Notes: generated from the sequence alone by a model not told the origin. Shown: positions 44,081 to 53,230, counted from the stretch's first letter. The stretch: 64,000 nucleotides of DNA from Methylobacillus flagellatus_A (GCF_031344055.1 NZ_JADBEN010000004.1), one strand, 5' to 3'. Made by a program: numbers and translations.

Positions 44081-45217
44081 ATGGATCAGGGGCAAGCGGA
44101 GAAGTTTGTATTCGACCTGTTGCGGTTGATGCTGGGCAAGAAGGCATCCGACCTTTTCATTACGGCCGCCTATCCGCCCGCGATGAAGATCGACGGCAAG
44201 ATGACGCCGGTGACGCAGCAGGCATTGACGCCGCAGCAGGCGCGCGAGATCGCGCGTGCGATCATGAACGACAAGCAGGCTGCGGAATTCGAGGCGACGC
44301 GCGAGTGCAACTTCGCCATCGGCATGCCCGGCGTGGCGCGTTTCCGCGTCAATGCCTTCGTGCAGCGCGGCAGCGTCGGGCTGGTGTTCCGCACCATCAC
44401 CACCAAGATTCCGCGCCTTGAGGAACTGGGGCTGCCCGAAGTGCTCAAGGACGTGGCGCAGTCCAAGCGCGGGCTGGTGATCTTCGTCGGCGGCACCGGT
44501 TCGGGCAAGTCCACATCGCTGGCCGCGATGGTCGGTTACCGCAATGAAAACAGCCACGGCCACATCATCACCATCGAAGACCCGATCGAGTTCGTGCACG
44601 AGCACAAGAACTGCATCATCACCCAGCGCGAGATCGGCGTCGACACCGACAACTGGCATACCGCGCTCAAGAACACCTTGCGCCAGGCGCCCGACGTGAT
44701 CCTGATCGGCGAAATCCGCGACCGCGAAACCATGGATTACGCGATCGCCTTCGCCGAGACCGGCCACCTATGCATGGCGACTCTGCATGCGAACAGCACC
44801 AACCAGGCGCTGGACCGCATCATCAACTTTTTCCCCGAGGAGCGTCGGCACCAGCTGCTCATGGATTTGTCGCTCAACGTGAAGGCTTTTGTCTCCCAGC
44901 GCCTGATTGCCCGAAAAGACAGCACGGGGCGGGTGGCTGCCATGGAAATCATGATCAACTCGCCCCTGATTTCCGACCTGATCTTCAAGGGGGATGTGCA
45001 CGAGATCAAGGACATTATCGCCAAGTCTCGCGAACTGGGCATGCAGACGTTCGACCAGTCGCTGTTCGACCTGCACGAGGCTGGCCTCATCACCTATGAG
45101 GATGCCTTGCGCAATGCGGATTCGGTCAACGACCTCAGGCTCAGGATCAAGCTGGAAGGCAAGGATGCAAAAGACCGTGACCTCTCCGCAGGATTGGATA
45201 ATCTCGGTATAGTGTAA
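44081..45217 (+). CDS. pilU: PilT-dependent retraction ATPase PilU
   Basis: PilU is the PilT paralogue that supports strong retraction together with PilT. The 378-residue protein has Walker A VGGTGSGKSTSLAA (around 137, Gly-Gly in place of the PilT Gly-Pro), Asp box TIEDPIEFVHEHK, Walker B APDVILIGEIRD, and His box MATLHANSTNQALDRI. It is co-transcribed with pilT. The longer C-terminal tail after residue 350 (LRLRIKLEGKDAKDRD) is characteristic of PilU. Confidence 0.95.
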   Translation: MDQGQAEKFVFDLLRLMLGKKASDLFITAAYPPAMKIDGKMTPVTQQALTPQQAREIARAIMNDKQAAEFEATRECNFAIGMPGVARFRVNAFVQRGSVGLVFRTITTKIPRLEELGLPEVLKDVAQSKRGLVIFVGGTGSGKSTSLAAMVGYRNENSHGHIITIEDPIEFVHEHKNCIITQREIGVDTDNWHTALKNTLRQAPDVILIGEIRDRETMDYAIAFAETGHLCMATLHANSTNQALDRIINFFPEERRHQLLMDLSLNVKAFVSQRLIARKDSTGRVAAMEIMINSPLISDLIFKGDVHEIKDIIAKSRELGMQTFDQSLFDLHEAGLITYEDALRNADSVNDLRLRIKLEGKDAKDRDLSAGLDNLGIV

Positions 45218-45273
45218 CCTGCCATGCCGGCATGGTTGCTGGCAATTCACAATTTCTTTTCTGAAAGCTTGAT

Positions 45274-46026
45274 ATGCTGGAATGGTTGGCAAGCCCCGAA
45301 GCCTGGATCGCACTCGCAACGTTGACCGCCCTGGAAATCGTCCTAGGCATAGACAATATCATCTTCATCTCCATCCTGGTCGGCCGCCTGCCGGAAAAGC
45401 AGCGCAATACCGCCAGGCGGCTCGGGCTCAGCCTGGCGATGATCGCGCGCCTGGCGCTCCTGTTCTCCATTTCCTGGGTCATGGGGCTGACCAAGCCCTG
45501 GTTCGAGATCGCGGGCGTGGAAATTTCAGGCCGCGACTTGATCCTGATCGGCGGCGGCTTGTTCCTGCTCGCCAAGGCCACCCACGAAATCCATAACAGC
45601 CTCGAGGGCATGGATGGGCATGGGGACGGCCATGTCGCGGTCAACAGCATGGGCATGGTGCTGGTGCAGATCGCGGTGCTGGATATCGTCTTTTCACTGG
45701 ATTCCGTGATTACCGCGGTCGGGCTTGCCGACCATGTCGGCATCATGGCGACGGCCATCATCATCGCGGTCGGCGTGATGCTGTTTGCCGCCAAGTCGAT
45801 CGGCGATTTCGTCGACAACCATCCCACCATCAAGATTCTTGCCTTGTCGTTCCTGATCCTCGTGGGCGTCACGCTGATGGTGGAGGGGTTCGACGTTCAC
45901 GTGCCCAAGGGCTACATCTATTTCGCGATGGCGTTCTCGGTGGCGGTGGAAATGCTCAACATCCGCATGCGCAAGCGCGTGAGTGAAAGAAAGCCGGTAA
46001 AGCTGCGCAAGAAACCGATGCAATAA
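45274..46026 (+). CDS. TerC family integral membrane protein
   Basis: This 250-residue inner-membrane protein has about seven helices and the TerC signatures TALEIVLGIDNIIFISILV (around 19) and VLDIVFSLDSVITAVGLA (around 135), whose buried aspartates are proposed to bind metal. TerC relatives export manganese or are linked to tellurite resistance and exoenzyme metalation; which applies is unclear. A His/Asp-rich loop MDGHGDGHVAVNS (around 117) may also bind metal. No yybP-ykoY-like riboswitch is visible upstream. Confidence 0.85.
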   Translation: MLEWLASPEAWIALATLTALEIVLGIDNIIFISILVGRLPEKQRNTARRLGLSLAMIARLALLFSISWVMGLTKPWFEIAGVEISGRDLILIGGGLFLLAKATHEIHNSLEGMDGHGDGHVAVNSMGMVLVQIAVLDIVFSLDSVITAVGLADHVGIMATAIIIAVGVMLFAAKSIGDFVDNHPTIKILALSFLILVGVTLMVEGFDVHVPKGYIYFAMAFSVAVEMLNIRMRKRVSERKPVKLRKKPMQ

Positions 46027-46206
46027 TGATTTGCCATGTGCCGCAATAGTGCACGGCGTTAAATCATGGTGCGCGGAGCAATATAAGAAAGCAAATTTAT
46101 TTCAGCCTATCTTGCTGAGTAATATGTAATTTTATACATACACTCATTTGGTATCCATATTGCTTTGGCTCCTAATGATCTTTTCAATATCATGGGAGTT
46201 GGCCAA

Positions 46207-47658
46207 ATGAGTGAGCATGTCTGTCAGCAAGGGTGCCGTCATCATTCACATGCAGCGGATAACCCGGAAATCCAGCAGGAGTTTCAGGAAGGCAGGCGCG
46301 ATTTCATGCGCGACTTTGCCGTTGGCGGCGTGCTCGCCTCTGCGGCAAGCATGGGTATCAGTGCCAGTGCTTTTGGCCAGACTACGCCCAAGTCTGGTTC
46401 TTCCACAGGGCATGCTACCCATTACTATATTCCCGCCAACGATAAAACCGTGAATTGGGGGTTCTTCAGTAAATCCTTGAAACCCCTTGTGGAGCTTGAG
46501 TCGGGTGACTTCGCCACCATGGAGACATTGACCCACCATTCCAATGACGATGCATCGCTCATGGTCAAGGGCGACCCTGGCGCCGAAAGCGTGTTTTATT
46601 GGGACAGCAAGCGCAAGAATGTGGATCGGCGCGGCATAGGGCCGATGGACCACAAGCTGGGGGCCGGCGGCGGCCTGGGCGTGCATATCTGTACCGGGCC
46701 GGTTGCGGTCAAGGGCGCGCAGCCGGGTGACGTGCTGGAAGTGCGGATTGTCGATGTGGCCTTGCGCCCGAGCGCCAACCCCGAATTCAAGGGCAAGGCT
46801 TTCGGCTCCAATGTTGCCGCCAACTGGGGTTTTCATTATAACGACCTGATAGAAGAGCCGAAGAAGCGCGAAGTGGTGACGATCTATGAACTGGATGCCA
46901 CAGGCGAGCGCAACTGGGCCCGGGCATTCTATAACTACCGCTGGACGCCGCAGACCGATCCTTTCGGCGTGGTGCACCCGATTGTCGATTACCCGGGCGT
47001 GCCTGTGGATCACAGCACCATCAGCAAGAATTACGACGTGCTGAAAAATATCCGCGTCCCGGTACGCCCGCATTTCGGCACCATGGGGTTGGCGCCAGTG
47101 GAAGCCGACATGGTGAACTCCATCCCGCCGAGCTATACCGGCGGCAATATCGACAATTGGCGCATCGGCAAGGGCGCGACCATGTATTACCCAGTTTCAG
47201 TGCCGGGCGGCATGTTCTCGGTGGGGGACCCGCATGCCTCGCAAGGCGATTCCGAAATGTGCGGCACCGCGATCGAGTGCTCCTTGACCGGCACCTTCCA
47301 GTTCATCCTGCACAAGAAGGCCGACCTGGCGGGGACCGCACTGGAAAGCCTGCAGTATCCGTTGCTGGAAACCCAGGATGAATGGGTGCTGCACGGCTTC
47401 AGTTATGCCAACTACCTGGCCGAGCTTGGCGCTGACGCGCAGAACAGCATCTTCTCCAAATCCTCGCTGGATCTCGCGCTCAAGGACGCATTCCGCAAGA
47501 TGCGGCATTTCCTCATGCATACCCAGCATTTGAGCGAGGACGAGGCGGTTTCACTGATGTCGATCGGCGTCGACTTCGGCGTCACCCAGGTGGTGGATGG
47601 CAACTGGGGCGTGCATGCCGTGGTGAAGAAAGGTATTTTCCCGGCACGCGATGCCTAG
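46207..47658 (+). CDS. Tat-exported formamidase/acetamidase family protein
   Basis: This 483-residue protein of the FmdA/AmdA family hydrolyses short amides such as formamide, releasing ammonia. The catalytic domain runs from about residue 75 (VNWGFFSKSLKPLVELESGD) with conserved GPMDHKLGAGGG, HICTGPVAVKGAQPGDVLEV, RPHFGTMGLAP and GGMFSVGDPHASQGDSEMCG. Unlike typical cytoplasmic family members it has a twin-arginine leader: GRRDFMRDF (RR at 30-31), hydrophobic 37-56, ASA before FGQ. A His/Cys-rich stretch precedes it (CQQGCRHHSH). The ATG at 46207 has GGGAG nine bases upstream; an ATG at 46165 is in frame but poorer. The gap 46027-46206 is AT-rich without a clear promoter. Confidence 0.85.
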   Translation: MSEHVCQQGCRHHSHAADNPEIQQEFQEGRRDFMRDFAVGGVLASAASMGISASAFGQTTPKSGSSTGHATHYYIPANDKTVNWGFFSKSLKPLVELESGDFATMETLTHHSNDDASLMVKGDPGAESVFYWDSKRKNVDRRGIGPMDHKLGAGGGLGVHICTGPVAVKGAQPGDVLEVRIVDVALRPSANPEFKGKAFGSNVAANWGFHYNDLIEEPKKREVVTIYELDATGERNWARAFYNYRWTPQTDPFGVVHPIVDYPGVPVDHSTISKNYDVLKNIRVPVRPHFGTMGLAPVEADMVNSIPPSYTGGNIDNWRIGKGATMYYPVSVPGGMFSVGDPHASQGDSEMCGTAIECSLTGTFQFILHKKADLAGTALESLQYPLLETQDEWVLHGFSYANYLAELGADAQNSIFSKSSLDLALKDAFRKMRHFLMHTQHLSEDEAVSLMSIGVDFGVTQVVDGNWGVHAVVKKGIFPARDA

Positions 47659-47676
47659 TTTGGCTCGCTGGCGTGA

Positions 47677-47705
47677 CAGGCGCCCTGCTTGAGGCGGGGC
47701 GCCTG
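47677..47705. terminator. GC-rich hairpin between the amidase gene and pyrC'
   Basis: CAGGCGCCC and GGGCGCCTG (9-bp perfect arms) between convergent genes; no T-run on either side, so termination is uncertain. Confidence 0.4.
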
Positions 47706-47710
47706 ATGCT

Positions 47711-48985
47711 CTAGTCCTTGTAGGCAATCTCGCCGTTAACCAGCGTATAGCGTACCTTGCCTGTCAGTTCCAGGCCGTTAAATGGCGTGTTCTTTCCCTG
47801 GCTCAGCAGGTTTGCCGCTTTCACGTTCCAGTATTGCTGCGGGTCGAAAATGCAAATATCAGCTTGAGCGCCCAATTCCAGATGGCCTTGGCTGATCCCC
47901 AGGCTGGTGGCTGGCGCGCTGGTGATGCGCGCCAATGCGTCGACCAGGGCAACCTTCTGTTCCTCGGCCCATTTCAGCGTCAGCGGCAGCAGCAGTTCCA
48001 GACCTGTCGCGCCGGCCTCCGCTTCGCCGAACGGCACCAGCTTGGCGTCTTCATCTACCGGCGCATGGTCCGAGCATGCGAGGTCGATGGTGCCGTCGGC
48101 CAGGCCCTGGCGCAGGGCATCGCGGTCGCGCTGGCTGCGCAATGGAGGCCTCAGGTGGCAATTGGCGTCGAAGAAGCCGATGTCATGCTCAGTGAGGTGC
48201 AGGTGGTTGACGCTGACGTCGCAACTGATCTGCAGGCCTTGCTGCTTGGCTTCGCGCACCATGGCGACGCCTTCGGCGCTGGAAAGCCGGCACAGGTGCA
48301 CCTTGGCCCCGGTTTCACGGACGATGTGCAGGATGGTGGCGAGCGCCAGGGTTTCAGCAGCCACTGGGATAGTCTTGAGGCCCAGGCGTGCGGCAACTTC
48401 CCCATCATGCGCGACCCCGCCTTGCGCTAAGTAGGGCTCCTGCGGGCGCAGCCAGACGGTAAAGCCGAATGTGGCGGCGTACTGCAGGGCGCGCCATAGC
48501 ACCAGGGTATCGACGATCGGCTCGTCTGCCTGGGAAAAGCCGACGCAGCCTGCCTCGGTGAGCTCGCTCATTTCCGTGAGCTGCTTGCCGGCGAGTTGGC
48601 GGGTGAGCGCGCCCAAGGGATAGACATTGCTCAAATGGAGCTGCTTGGCGCGGTGCTTCAGCATTTCGACCAGGCCGGATTCGTCGAGCACCGGGTCGGT
48701 ATCCGGCGGGCAGGCCACGCTGGTGACGCCGCCCGCAACCGCAGCATGAAGTTCGCTCTTCAGCGACGCCTTGTATTCGTTGCCGGGCTCGCGCAGGCGG
48801 ACCGAGACGTCCACCAGGCCCGGGCAGACGATCAGCCCGTCGGCATCGATCACCTGGTCTGCCTTGAAGTCCGCCGGCATATCGCCTATGCCCGCGATCT
48901 TGCCATTGCTGACGTAAAGGTCTTGTACCGCATCGACATGGTGTCTTGGGTCGATCAGCCGCCCCTGCTTGATATGGATGTTCAT
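47711..48985 (-). CDS. pyrC': Non-catalytic dihydroorotase homologue PyrC' (ATCase partner)
   Basis: This 424-residue protein has the dihydroorotase fold, but the zinc-binding His-x-His after the first strand is replaced: DVSVRLREPG at 59-68 has Ser61 and Arg63 where both His belong. Other positions such as ACSDHAPVDED remain. In Pseudomonas the same kind of inactive PyrC' is needed to assemble the large ATCase with PyrB. Here pyrB precedes it with a 4-bp overlap (ATGA), fitting that role. I chose the ATG at 48985; longer frames run into pyrB. An active PyrC must be encoded elsewhere. Confidence 0.9.
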   Translation of the reverse strand: MNIHIKQGRLIDPRHHVDAVQDLYVSNGKIAGIGDMPADFKADQVIDADGLIVCPGLVDVSVRLREPGNEYKASLKSELHAAVAGGVTSVACPPDTDPVLDESGLVEMLKHRAKQLHLSNVYPLGALTRQLAGKQLTEMSELTEAGCVGFSQADEPIVDTLVLWRALQYAATFGFTVWLRPQEPYLAQGGVAHDGEVAARLGLKTIPVAAETLALATILHIVRETGAKVHLCRLSSAEGVAMVREAKQQGLQISCDVSVNHLHLTEHDIGFFDANCHLRPPLRSQRDRDALRQGLADGTIDLACSDHAPVDEDAKLVPFGEAEAGATGLELLLPLTLKWAEEQKVALVDALARITSAPATSLGISQGHLELGAQADICIFDPQQYWNVKAANLLSQGKNTPFNGLELTGKVRYTLVNGEIAYKD

Positions 48986-49935
48986 TCGGAGTTTCCTGCG
49001 AGGATGCTCATGACGGCCATGCGTACCGCAATGCCGTAGGTAACCTGGGGAAGAATCACGGATTGCTTGCCATCGGCCACTGCGGAATCGATTTCCACGC
49101 CGCGGTTCATGGGACCCGGGTGCATGACGATGGCATCCGGCTTGGCAAAGGCAAGTTTTTCCGGCGTGAGCCCGTAACACTTGAAGTATTCCTGAGCGCT
49201 GGGCAGCAAGGCGCCGTTCATGCGTTCGTTCTGCAAGCGCAGCATCATGACGACGTCCACGTCTTTCAGGCCTTCGCGCATATCGTGATGGACCTGTACC
49301 CCGAGTTTTTCCACGTGTTGCGGCAGCAGCGTCTTGGGCGCGATGACGCGAACCTCGGGCACGCCCAGGGTGGTAAGCGCGTGGATTTCGGAGCGTGCCA
49401 CGCGTGAATGCAGCACATCGCCTACCAGGGCCACGCGCAGGTTGTGCATGTCCGGCTTGTAGCGGCGGATGGTGAAGACATCGAGCAGGCCCTGGGTCGG
49501 GTGCGCATGTCGGCCGTCGCCGGCATTGATGACATGGATATGCGGGGCGACATGCTGCGCGATGAAATGGGCCGCGCCGGATTCCGCATGGCGTACGACG
49601 AACATGTCGGCATGCATGGCGGTCAGGTTGTCGATGGTGTCGAGGATGGTTTCGCCCTTGGATTGCGAGGAAGTACCCACATTCAGCGTGATGACGTCCG
49701 CCGAAAGGCGCTTGGCTGCGATTTCGAATGTCGTCCGGGTGCGCGTGCTGTTCTCGAAGAAGATGTTACAGACGGTCTTGCCGCGCAGCAAAGGCACTTT
49801 CTTGACTTCGCGCTCGGCAACGCCGACGAAGGATTCGGCGGTATCCAGTATCTGGTTGAGGATGGCGCGGGGCAGCCCTTCCGTCGTGAGCAGGTGCTTG
49901 AGCTTGCCGTCCTTGGTCAGTTGAGGGTTATGCAT
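48982..49935 (-). CDS. pyrB: Aspartate carbamoyltransferase catalytic chain
   Basis: PyrB joins carbamoyl phosphate and aspartate, the first committed pyrimidine step. The 317-residue protein shows FFENSTRTRTTFE (carbamoyl phosphate site, around 60), HPTQGLLDVFTI (around 138) and the C-terminal HPGPMNRGVEID (around 282). The N-terminal extension (about 10 residues before LKHLLTTEGL) is typical of the PyrB that pairs with PyrC'. It overlaps pyrR by one base and pyrC' by four. Confidence 0.96.
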   Translation of the reverse strand: MHNPQLTKDGKLKHLLTTEGLPRAILNQILDTAESFVGVAEREVKKVPLLRGKTVCNIFFENSTRTRTTFEIAAKRLSADVITLNVGTSSQSKGETILDTIDNLTAMHADMFVVRHAESGAAHFIAQHVAPHIHVINAGDGRHAHPTQGLLDVFTIRRYKPDMHNLRVALVGDVLHSRVARSEIHALTTLGVPEVRVIAPKTLLPQHVEKLGVQVHHDMREGLKDVDVVMMLRLQNERMNGALLPSAQEYFKCYGLTPEKLAFAKPDAIVMHPGPMNRGVEIDSAVADGKQSVILPQVTYGIAVRMAVMSILAGNSE

Positions 49936-50459
49936 CAGGCACTGGCCTCCAGGCTGAATTGGAGTTGATGGTGTTCATCGCGGGATAATTGTAATTTCTG
50001 ATCGGGTGGAATATCCAGTTGCAGCGCAGCCACCTGCGGGCAGATCGGCAGCTCGCGGCCGCCACGGTCCACCAGTACGGCCAAGCTGATGCTGGCGGGC
50101 CTGCCGTAATCGAACAGCTCGTTCATGGCGGCGCGAATGGTGCGTCCAGTGTAGAACACGTCGTCGAGGAGAATGATGTGGCGTTCTTCCACGTCGAACG
50201 GGATTTGCGATGGGCGCGTGTCCGCGTGCAGGCCGCGCTGGCTGTAATCGTCCCGGTAGAAAGAGCTGTCGAGCATGCCCAATTCCAGCGAGCAGCCGGG
50301 ATGGGATGACTGCAGCCGGGGGAACAGGCGCTCCGCAATCCACGCGCCGCCGCTGTGGATGCCCACGATGGCGGTTTTCGGCTGGATGAATGGGGCGAGT
50401 TTCTGCTCCAGAGTCAGGAGGAGCGCTTCCGCATCGGGTAATTGAATGTTCAATGTCAT
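49935..50459 (-). CDS. pyrR: Bifunctional pyrimidine regulator / uracil phosphoribosyltransferase PyrR
   Basis: This 174-residue protein has the PRPP loop IILLDDVFYTGRTIRAAM (around 95-112) and the N-terminal PyrR layout. In Gram-positives PyrR is an mRNA attenuation protein; in Gram-negatives its regulatory role is less settled and it may act mainly as a weak uracil phosphoribosyltransferase. It sits first in pyrR-pyrB-pyrC' and overlaps ruvX by 4 bp. Confidence 0.92.
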   Translation of the reverse strand: MTLNIQLPDAEALLLTLEQKLAPFIQPKTAIVGIHSGGAWIAERLFPRLQSSHPGCSLELGMLDSSFYRDDYSQRGLHADTRPSQIPFDVEERHIILLDDVFYTGRTIRAAMNELFDYGRPASISLAVLVDRGGRELPICPQVAALQLDIPPDQKLQLSRDEHHQLQFSLEASA

Positions 50460-50896
50460 GGGGCAAGTCCGTCAAAATAGGATTGCAATATATGTTGCGC
50501 AGCCACCTGGTCCAGCATGGGTTTCTGCCTGCGGCCGGTGATGCCGCTTTGCTTGAGCGACTGGCTGGCTTCCGCTGAGCTTAAGCGCTCGTCGACCAAT
50601 GCGACAGGCAGGTTGAAGCGACCCTCCAGGCGGCGTGCAAACTTGCGGCATAGCTGGGTCAACGCATGCTCGTCGCCATTGAGGTAGCTTGGCAGCCCGA
50701 CCACCAGCGCCACCGGTTGCCATTCCTCGATGAGGTCGGCAATGGCGGCAAAACGTTTGTCATTGGCTTCGGTATCGATGGTCGCGAGCGGATGGGCAAT
50801 GCCGAGCAGGTGTTCGCCGATTGCCACGCCGATGCGTTTTTCGCCGAAGTCGAATCCGAGCACGCAGCCTTGGTGGCCGGCTGCCGGCTCAGGCAT
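50456..50896 (-). CDS. ruvX: Holliday-junction resolvase-like protein RuvX (YqgF)
   Basis: This 146-residue RNase H-fold protein, implicated in 16S rRNA 5'-end maturation (and earlier in junction resolution), has VLGFDFGEKRIGVAIG (around 12), ALVVGLPSYLNGDE and LVDERLSSAEA (around 104). The ATG at 50896 has a strong GGAGGAAG six bases upstream and overlaps the algH stop by 8 bp; the longer frame from 50929 would use TTG and is less likely. Confidence 0.92.
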   Translation of the reverse strand: MPEPAAGHQGCVLGFDFGEKRIGVAIGEHLLGIAHPLATIDTEANDKRFAAIADLIEEWQPVALVVGLPSYLNGDEHALTQLCRKFARRLEGRFNLPVALVDERLSSAEASQSLKQSGITGRRQKPMLDQVAAQHILQSYFDGLAP

Positions 50897-51458
50897 GCCC
50901 AGCTTCCTCCGCAAAGCGGGCGAAATCAAGCCCCAGCAGTGCCATGGTGGCCTGTACCTTTTCTTCCGCGGGCAAGCCGAACAATAAGTGATTGCGCTGT
51001 TCCGGCGTCGCCTCGACCGTCAGCCAGGCATTCTGCGCAAGCTCCTGTTCCAGTTGGCCTGCCGACCAGCCGGCATAGCCGAGACTGACCAGGAAGTTGT
51101 GCGGAATGTGGCCTTCGGCAACGGCTTGCAGGATGTCCTTGGAAGTGGTGAGGCCGGTATCGCCGTCGATGCTGAGGGTGGAGTCCCAGTCTTCCAGCGG
51201 TTGATGCAGGACGAAGCCGCGATCCAACTGTACCGGTCCGCCGAAATAGACGGGCTTATCCGTCAGTGGGCTGGAGAGCGGCAGGTTCAGTTGCTTGAAC
51301 AATGCCTGCAGGGTCATGTCGATAGGACGATTGATGACGATGCCCATGGCGCCGTCGGCATTGTGTTCGCAGATGAAGGTCACCGACTTTGCAAAATAGG
51401 GGTCGGTCATGGCGGGCATGGCAACCAGAAACTGACCAGTGAGATTAACGTTTTCCAC
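50889..51458 (-). CDS. algH: YqgE/AlgH family protein (UPF0301)
   Basis: This 189-residue protein of unknown mechanism has family landmarks LTGQFLVAMPAMTDPYF, GAMGIVINRP and VYFGGPVQLDRGFVLH. In many beta- and gammaproteobacteria it precedes ruvX and the pyr genes, as here. It was named in Pseudomonas for an effect on alginate regulation. Confidence 0.92.
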   Translation of the reverse strand: MENVNLTGQFLVAMPAMTDPYFAKSVTFICEHNADGAMGIVINRPIDMTLQALFKQLNLPLSSPLTDKPVYFGGPVQLDRGFVLHQPLEDWDSTLSIDGDTGLTTSKDILQAVAEGHIPHNFLVSLGYAGWSAGQLEQELAQNAWLTVEATPEQRNHLLFGLPAEEKVQATMALLGLDFARFAEEAGHA

Positions 51459-51509
51459 GCTGCTATTATCTCACATAACGATTCTCACATCATGGCTTGC
51501 ATCAGCCGG

Positions 51510-52595
51510 TCAGGGCGTCTCGACGTAGCCGGTAATTTCCAGGCCGAAACCGACAATGCTCGGCATCTTGCGCGGCGCAGCCAATAGCTTCATTTTCTTC
51601 ACGCCGAGATCCAGCAGGATTTGCGAGCCTATGCCGTAGTTGCGCAGGTCCTGGCGGGTGCGCACCGGCTCGTCGGCAAACTTGATGCGTTCCACCAGGT
51701 CTTCCGCATTCTCGCCATTGTGCAGCAAGACGACGACGCCAGCGTCGGCCTCCTGGATCTTGCGCATTGCCTGCAAGGTGTTCCACGAATGTGAGCGGCT
51801 ACTTTCGTCGATGAGGTCAAACACGGAAAGCGGCTCATGAACGCGTACCAGGATTTCCTTGTTGGGAGTGATCTCACCCTTGACCAGCGCCAGGTGGGTT
51901 TCCTTGGCGATCATGTCGGCATAGGCAATCAGGCGCATCGGGCCGTACGGCGTAGTGACTTCACGTTCTGCGGCGCGCTTGACCAGGCACTCGTTCTCGT
52001 TGCGGTATTGGATCAGGTCGGCGATGGTGCCGATCTTGAGGTTGTGCTGCTTGGCGAACTTAATCAGGTCCGGCAGCCTGGCCATGCTGCCATCTTCCTT
52101 GAGAATCTCGCAGATGACGGACGCAGGGGTGAGGCCGGCCAGGGCAGAGAGGTCGCATCCTGCCTCGGTGTGGCCGGCACGCACCAGCACGCCGCCATTC
52201 TGCGCCGCCACCGGGAATATGTGACCAGGGCTGACAATGTCGGCGGGTTTCGCATTGGGCGCTACTGCGGCCTGTATCGTCCTGGCCCGGTCGCTGGCGG
52301 AGATCCCCGTCGTCACGCCCGTGGCGGCCTCGATGGATACCGTGAAATTGGTGCCCATGCCGCTGCCGTTCTTCTGCACCATTGCGGGCAGGTTGAGTTG
52401 CTTGCAGCGCTCTTCCGTCAAGGTCAGGCAGATCAGCCCGCGGCCATGCTTCGCCATGAAGTTGATATGTTCGGCAGTGGTGAACTGGGCGGCAAGCACG
52501 AGGTCGCCTTCGTTTTCGCGGTCTTCTTCGTCAACGAGGATTACCATGCGCCCCTGGCGCATTTCTTCAATGATTTCTATGGTTGGGCTGATCAT
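51510..52595 (-). CDS. ribB: 3,4-dihydroxy-2-butanone-4-phosphate synthase with degenerate GTP cyclohydrolase II domain (RibBX type)
   Basis: The N-terminal half (1-200) is a complete RibB, converting ribulose 5-phosphate to dihydroxybutanone phosphate for riboflavin: ILVDEEDRENEGDL (around 19) and RAGHTEAGCDL (around 140). The C-terminal half aligns with RibA in length and ends but lacks the three zinc-binding cysteines: where RibA has the Cys cluster after VRVH, this has VRVHEPLSVFDLIDESSRSH. So GTP cyclohydrolase II activity is not expected from it; such fusions are known as RibBX. A true RibA should be elsewhere. ATG at 52595; ribE lies 35 bp upstream. Confidence 0.9.
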   Translation of the reverse strand: MISPTIEIIEEMRQGRMVILVDEEDRENEGDLVLAAQFTTAEHINFMAKHGRGLICLTLTEERCKQLNLPAMVQKNGSGMGTNFTVSIEAATGVTTGISASDRARTIQAAVAPNAKPADIVSPGHIFPVAAQNGGVLVRAGHTEAGCDLSALAGLTPASVICEILKEDGSMARLPDLIKFAKQHNLKIGTIADLIQYRNENECLVKRAAEREVTTPYGPMRLIAYADMIAKETHLALVKGEITPNKEILVRVHEPLSVFDLIDESSRSHSWNTLQAMRKIQEADAGVVVLLHNGENAEDLVERIKFADEPVRTRQDLRNYGIGSQILLDLGVKKMKLLAAPRKMPSIVGFGLEITGYVETP

Positions 52596-52630
52596 GATGT
52601 GTGTAAGTGATGAATGCCGATGCGGAAAGT

Positions 52631-53230
52631 TCAGGCCGGAATGTCGCTCCATTGCGTCATACGGTCCACATAACGGGCAATGAGGTCTATTTCAAGATTG
52701 ACCCGGCTGCCCACGCCCAGCCCTTTCAAGGTCGTGACTTCGACCGTGTGCGGAATGAGGTTGACGTTGAAGTCGTCGCCATCTACATGGTTGACAGTCA
52801 GGCTGACGCCGTCGACCGTGATGGAGCCCTTCACTGCAATGTAGCGCGACAATGGGTTCGGCGCCCGCACGGCCAGCAGCATACTTTCGCCGACCGGTTC
52901 AAAGCGGATGACCTGGCCTACGCCGTCTACATGCCCGCTGACCAGATGGCCGCCCAGGCGGTCGGAAAGCCGCAAGGCTTTTTCCAGGTTGACCTCGCGC
53001 AGGGTATCCAATCCAACGGTGCATGACAGGGTTTCCTTGGAAACATCCGCCTCAAACGTGTCCGTCCCCAATGTGACGACGGTCAGGCATACGCCATTGA
53101 CCGCGATGCTGTCGCCAATCGCGACATCCTGCAGGTCGAGGTTGCCTGTATCGATCACGAGCCTGGCATCGTCGCCATGGGGGGTGATGGTCTTGATGTG
53201 GCCTTGGGCCTGAATAATGCCGGTAAACAT
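52631..53230 (-). CDS. ribE: Riboflavin synthase alpha chain
   Basis: The enzyme dismutates two 6,7-dimethyl-8-ribityllumazines to riboflavin. The 199-residue protein has the two lumazine-binding repeats: MFTGIIQAQGHIKTI with VNGVCLTVV (1-90), and the second from about 98 (GHVDGVGQVIRF, VDGVSLTVN). ATG at 53230. It is first in ribE-ribB; no FMN riboswitch is seen upstream. Confidence 0.95.
   Translation of the reverse strand: MFTGIIQAQGHIKTITPHGDDARLVIDTGNLDLQDVAIGDSIAVNGVCLTVVTLGTDTFEADVSKETLSCTVGLDTLREVNLEKALRLSDRLGGHLVSGHVDGVGQVIRFEPVGESMLLAVRAPNPLSRYIAVKGSITVDGVSLTVNHVDGDDFNVNLIPHTVEVTTLKGLGVGSRVNLEIDLIARYVDRMTQWSDIPA

Noticed and set aside
46027..46206. Possible NtrC sites and sigma-54 promoter before the amidase gene
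   Set aside because: GTGCAC and GGTGCG half words occur, but spacing does not match NtrC sites and no -24/-12 pair is found.
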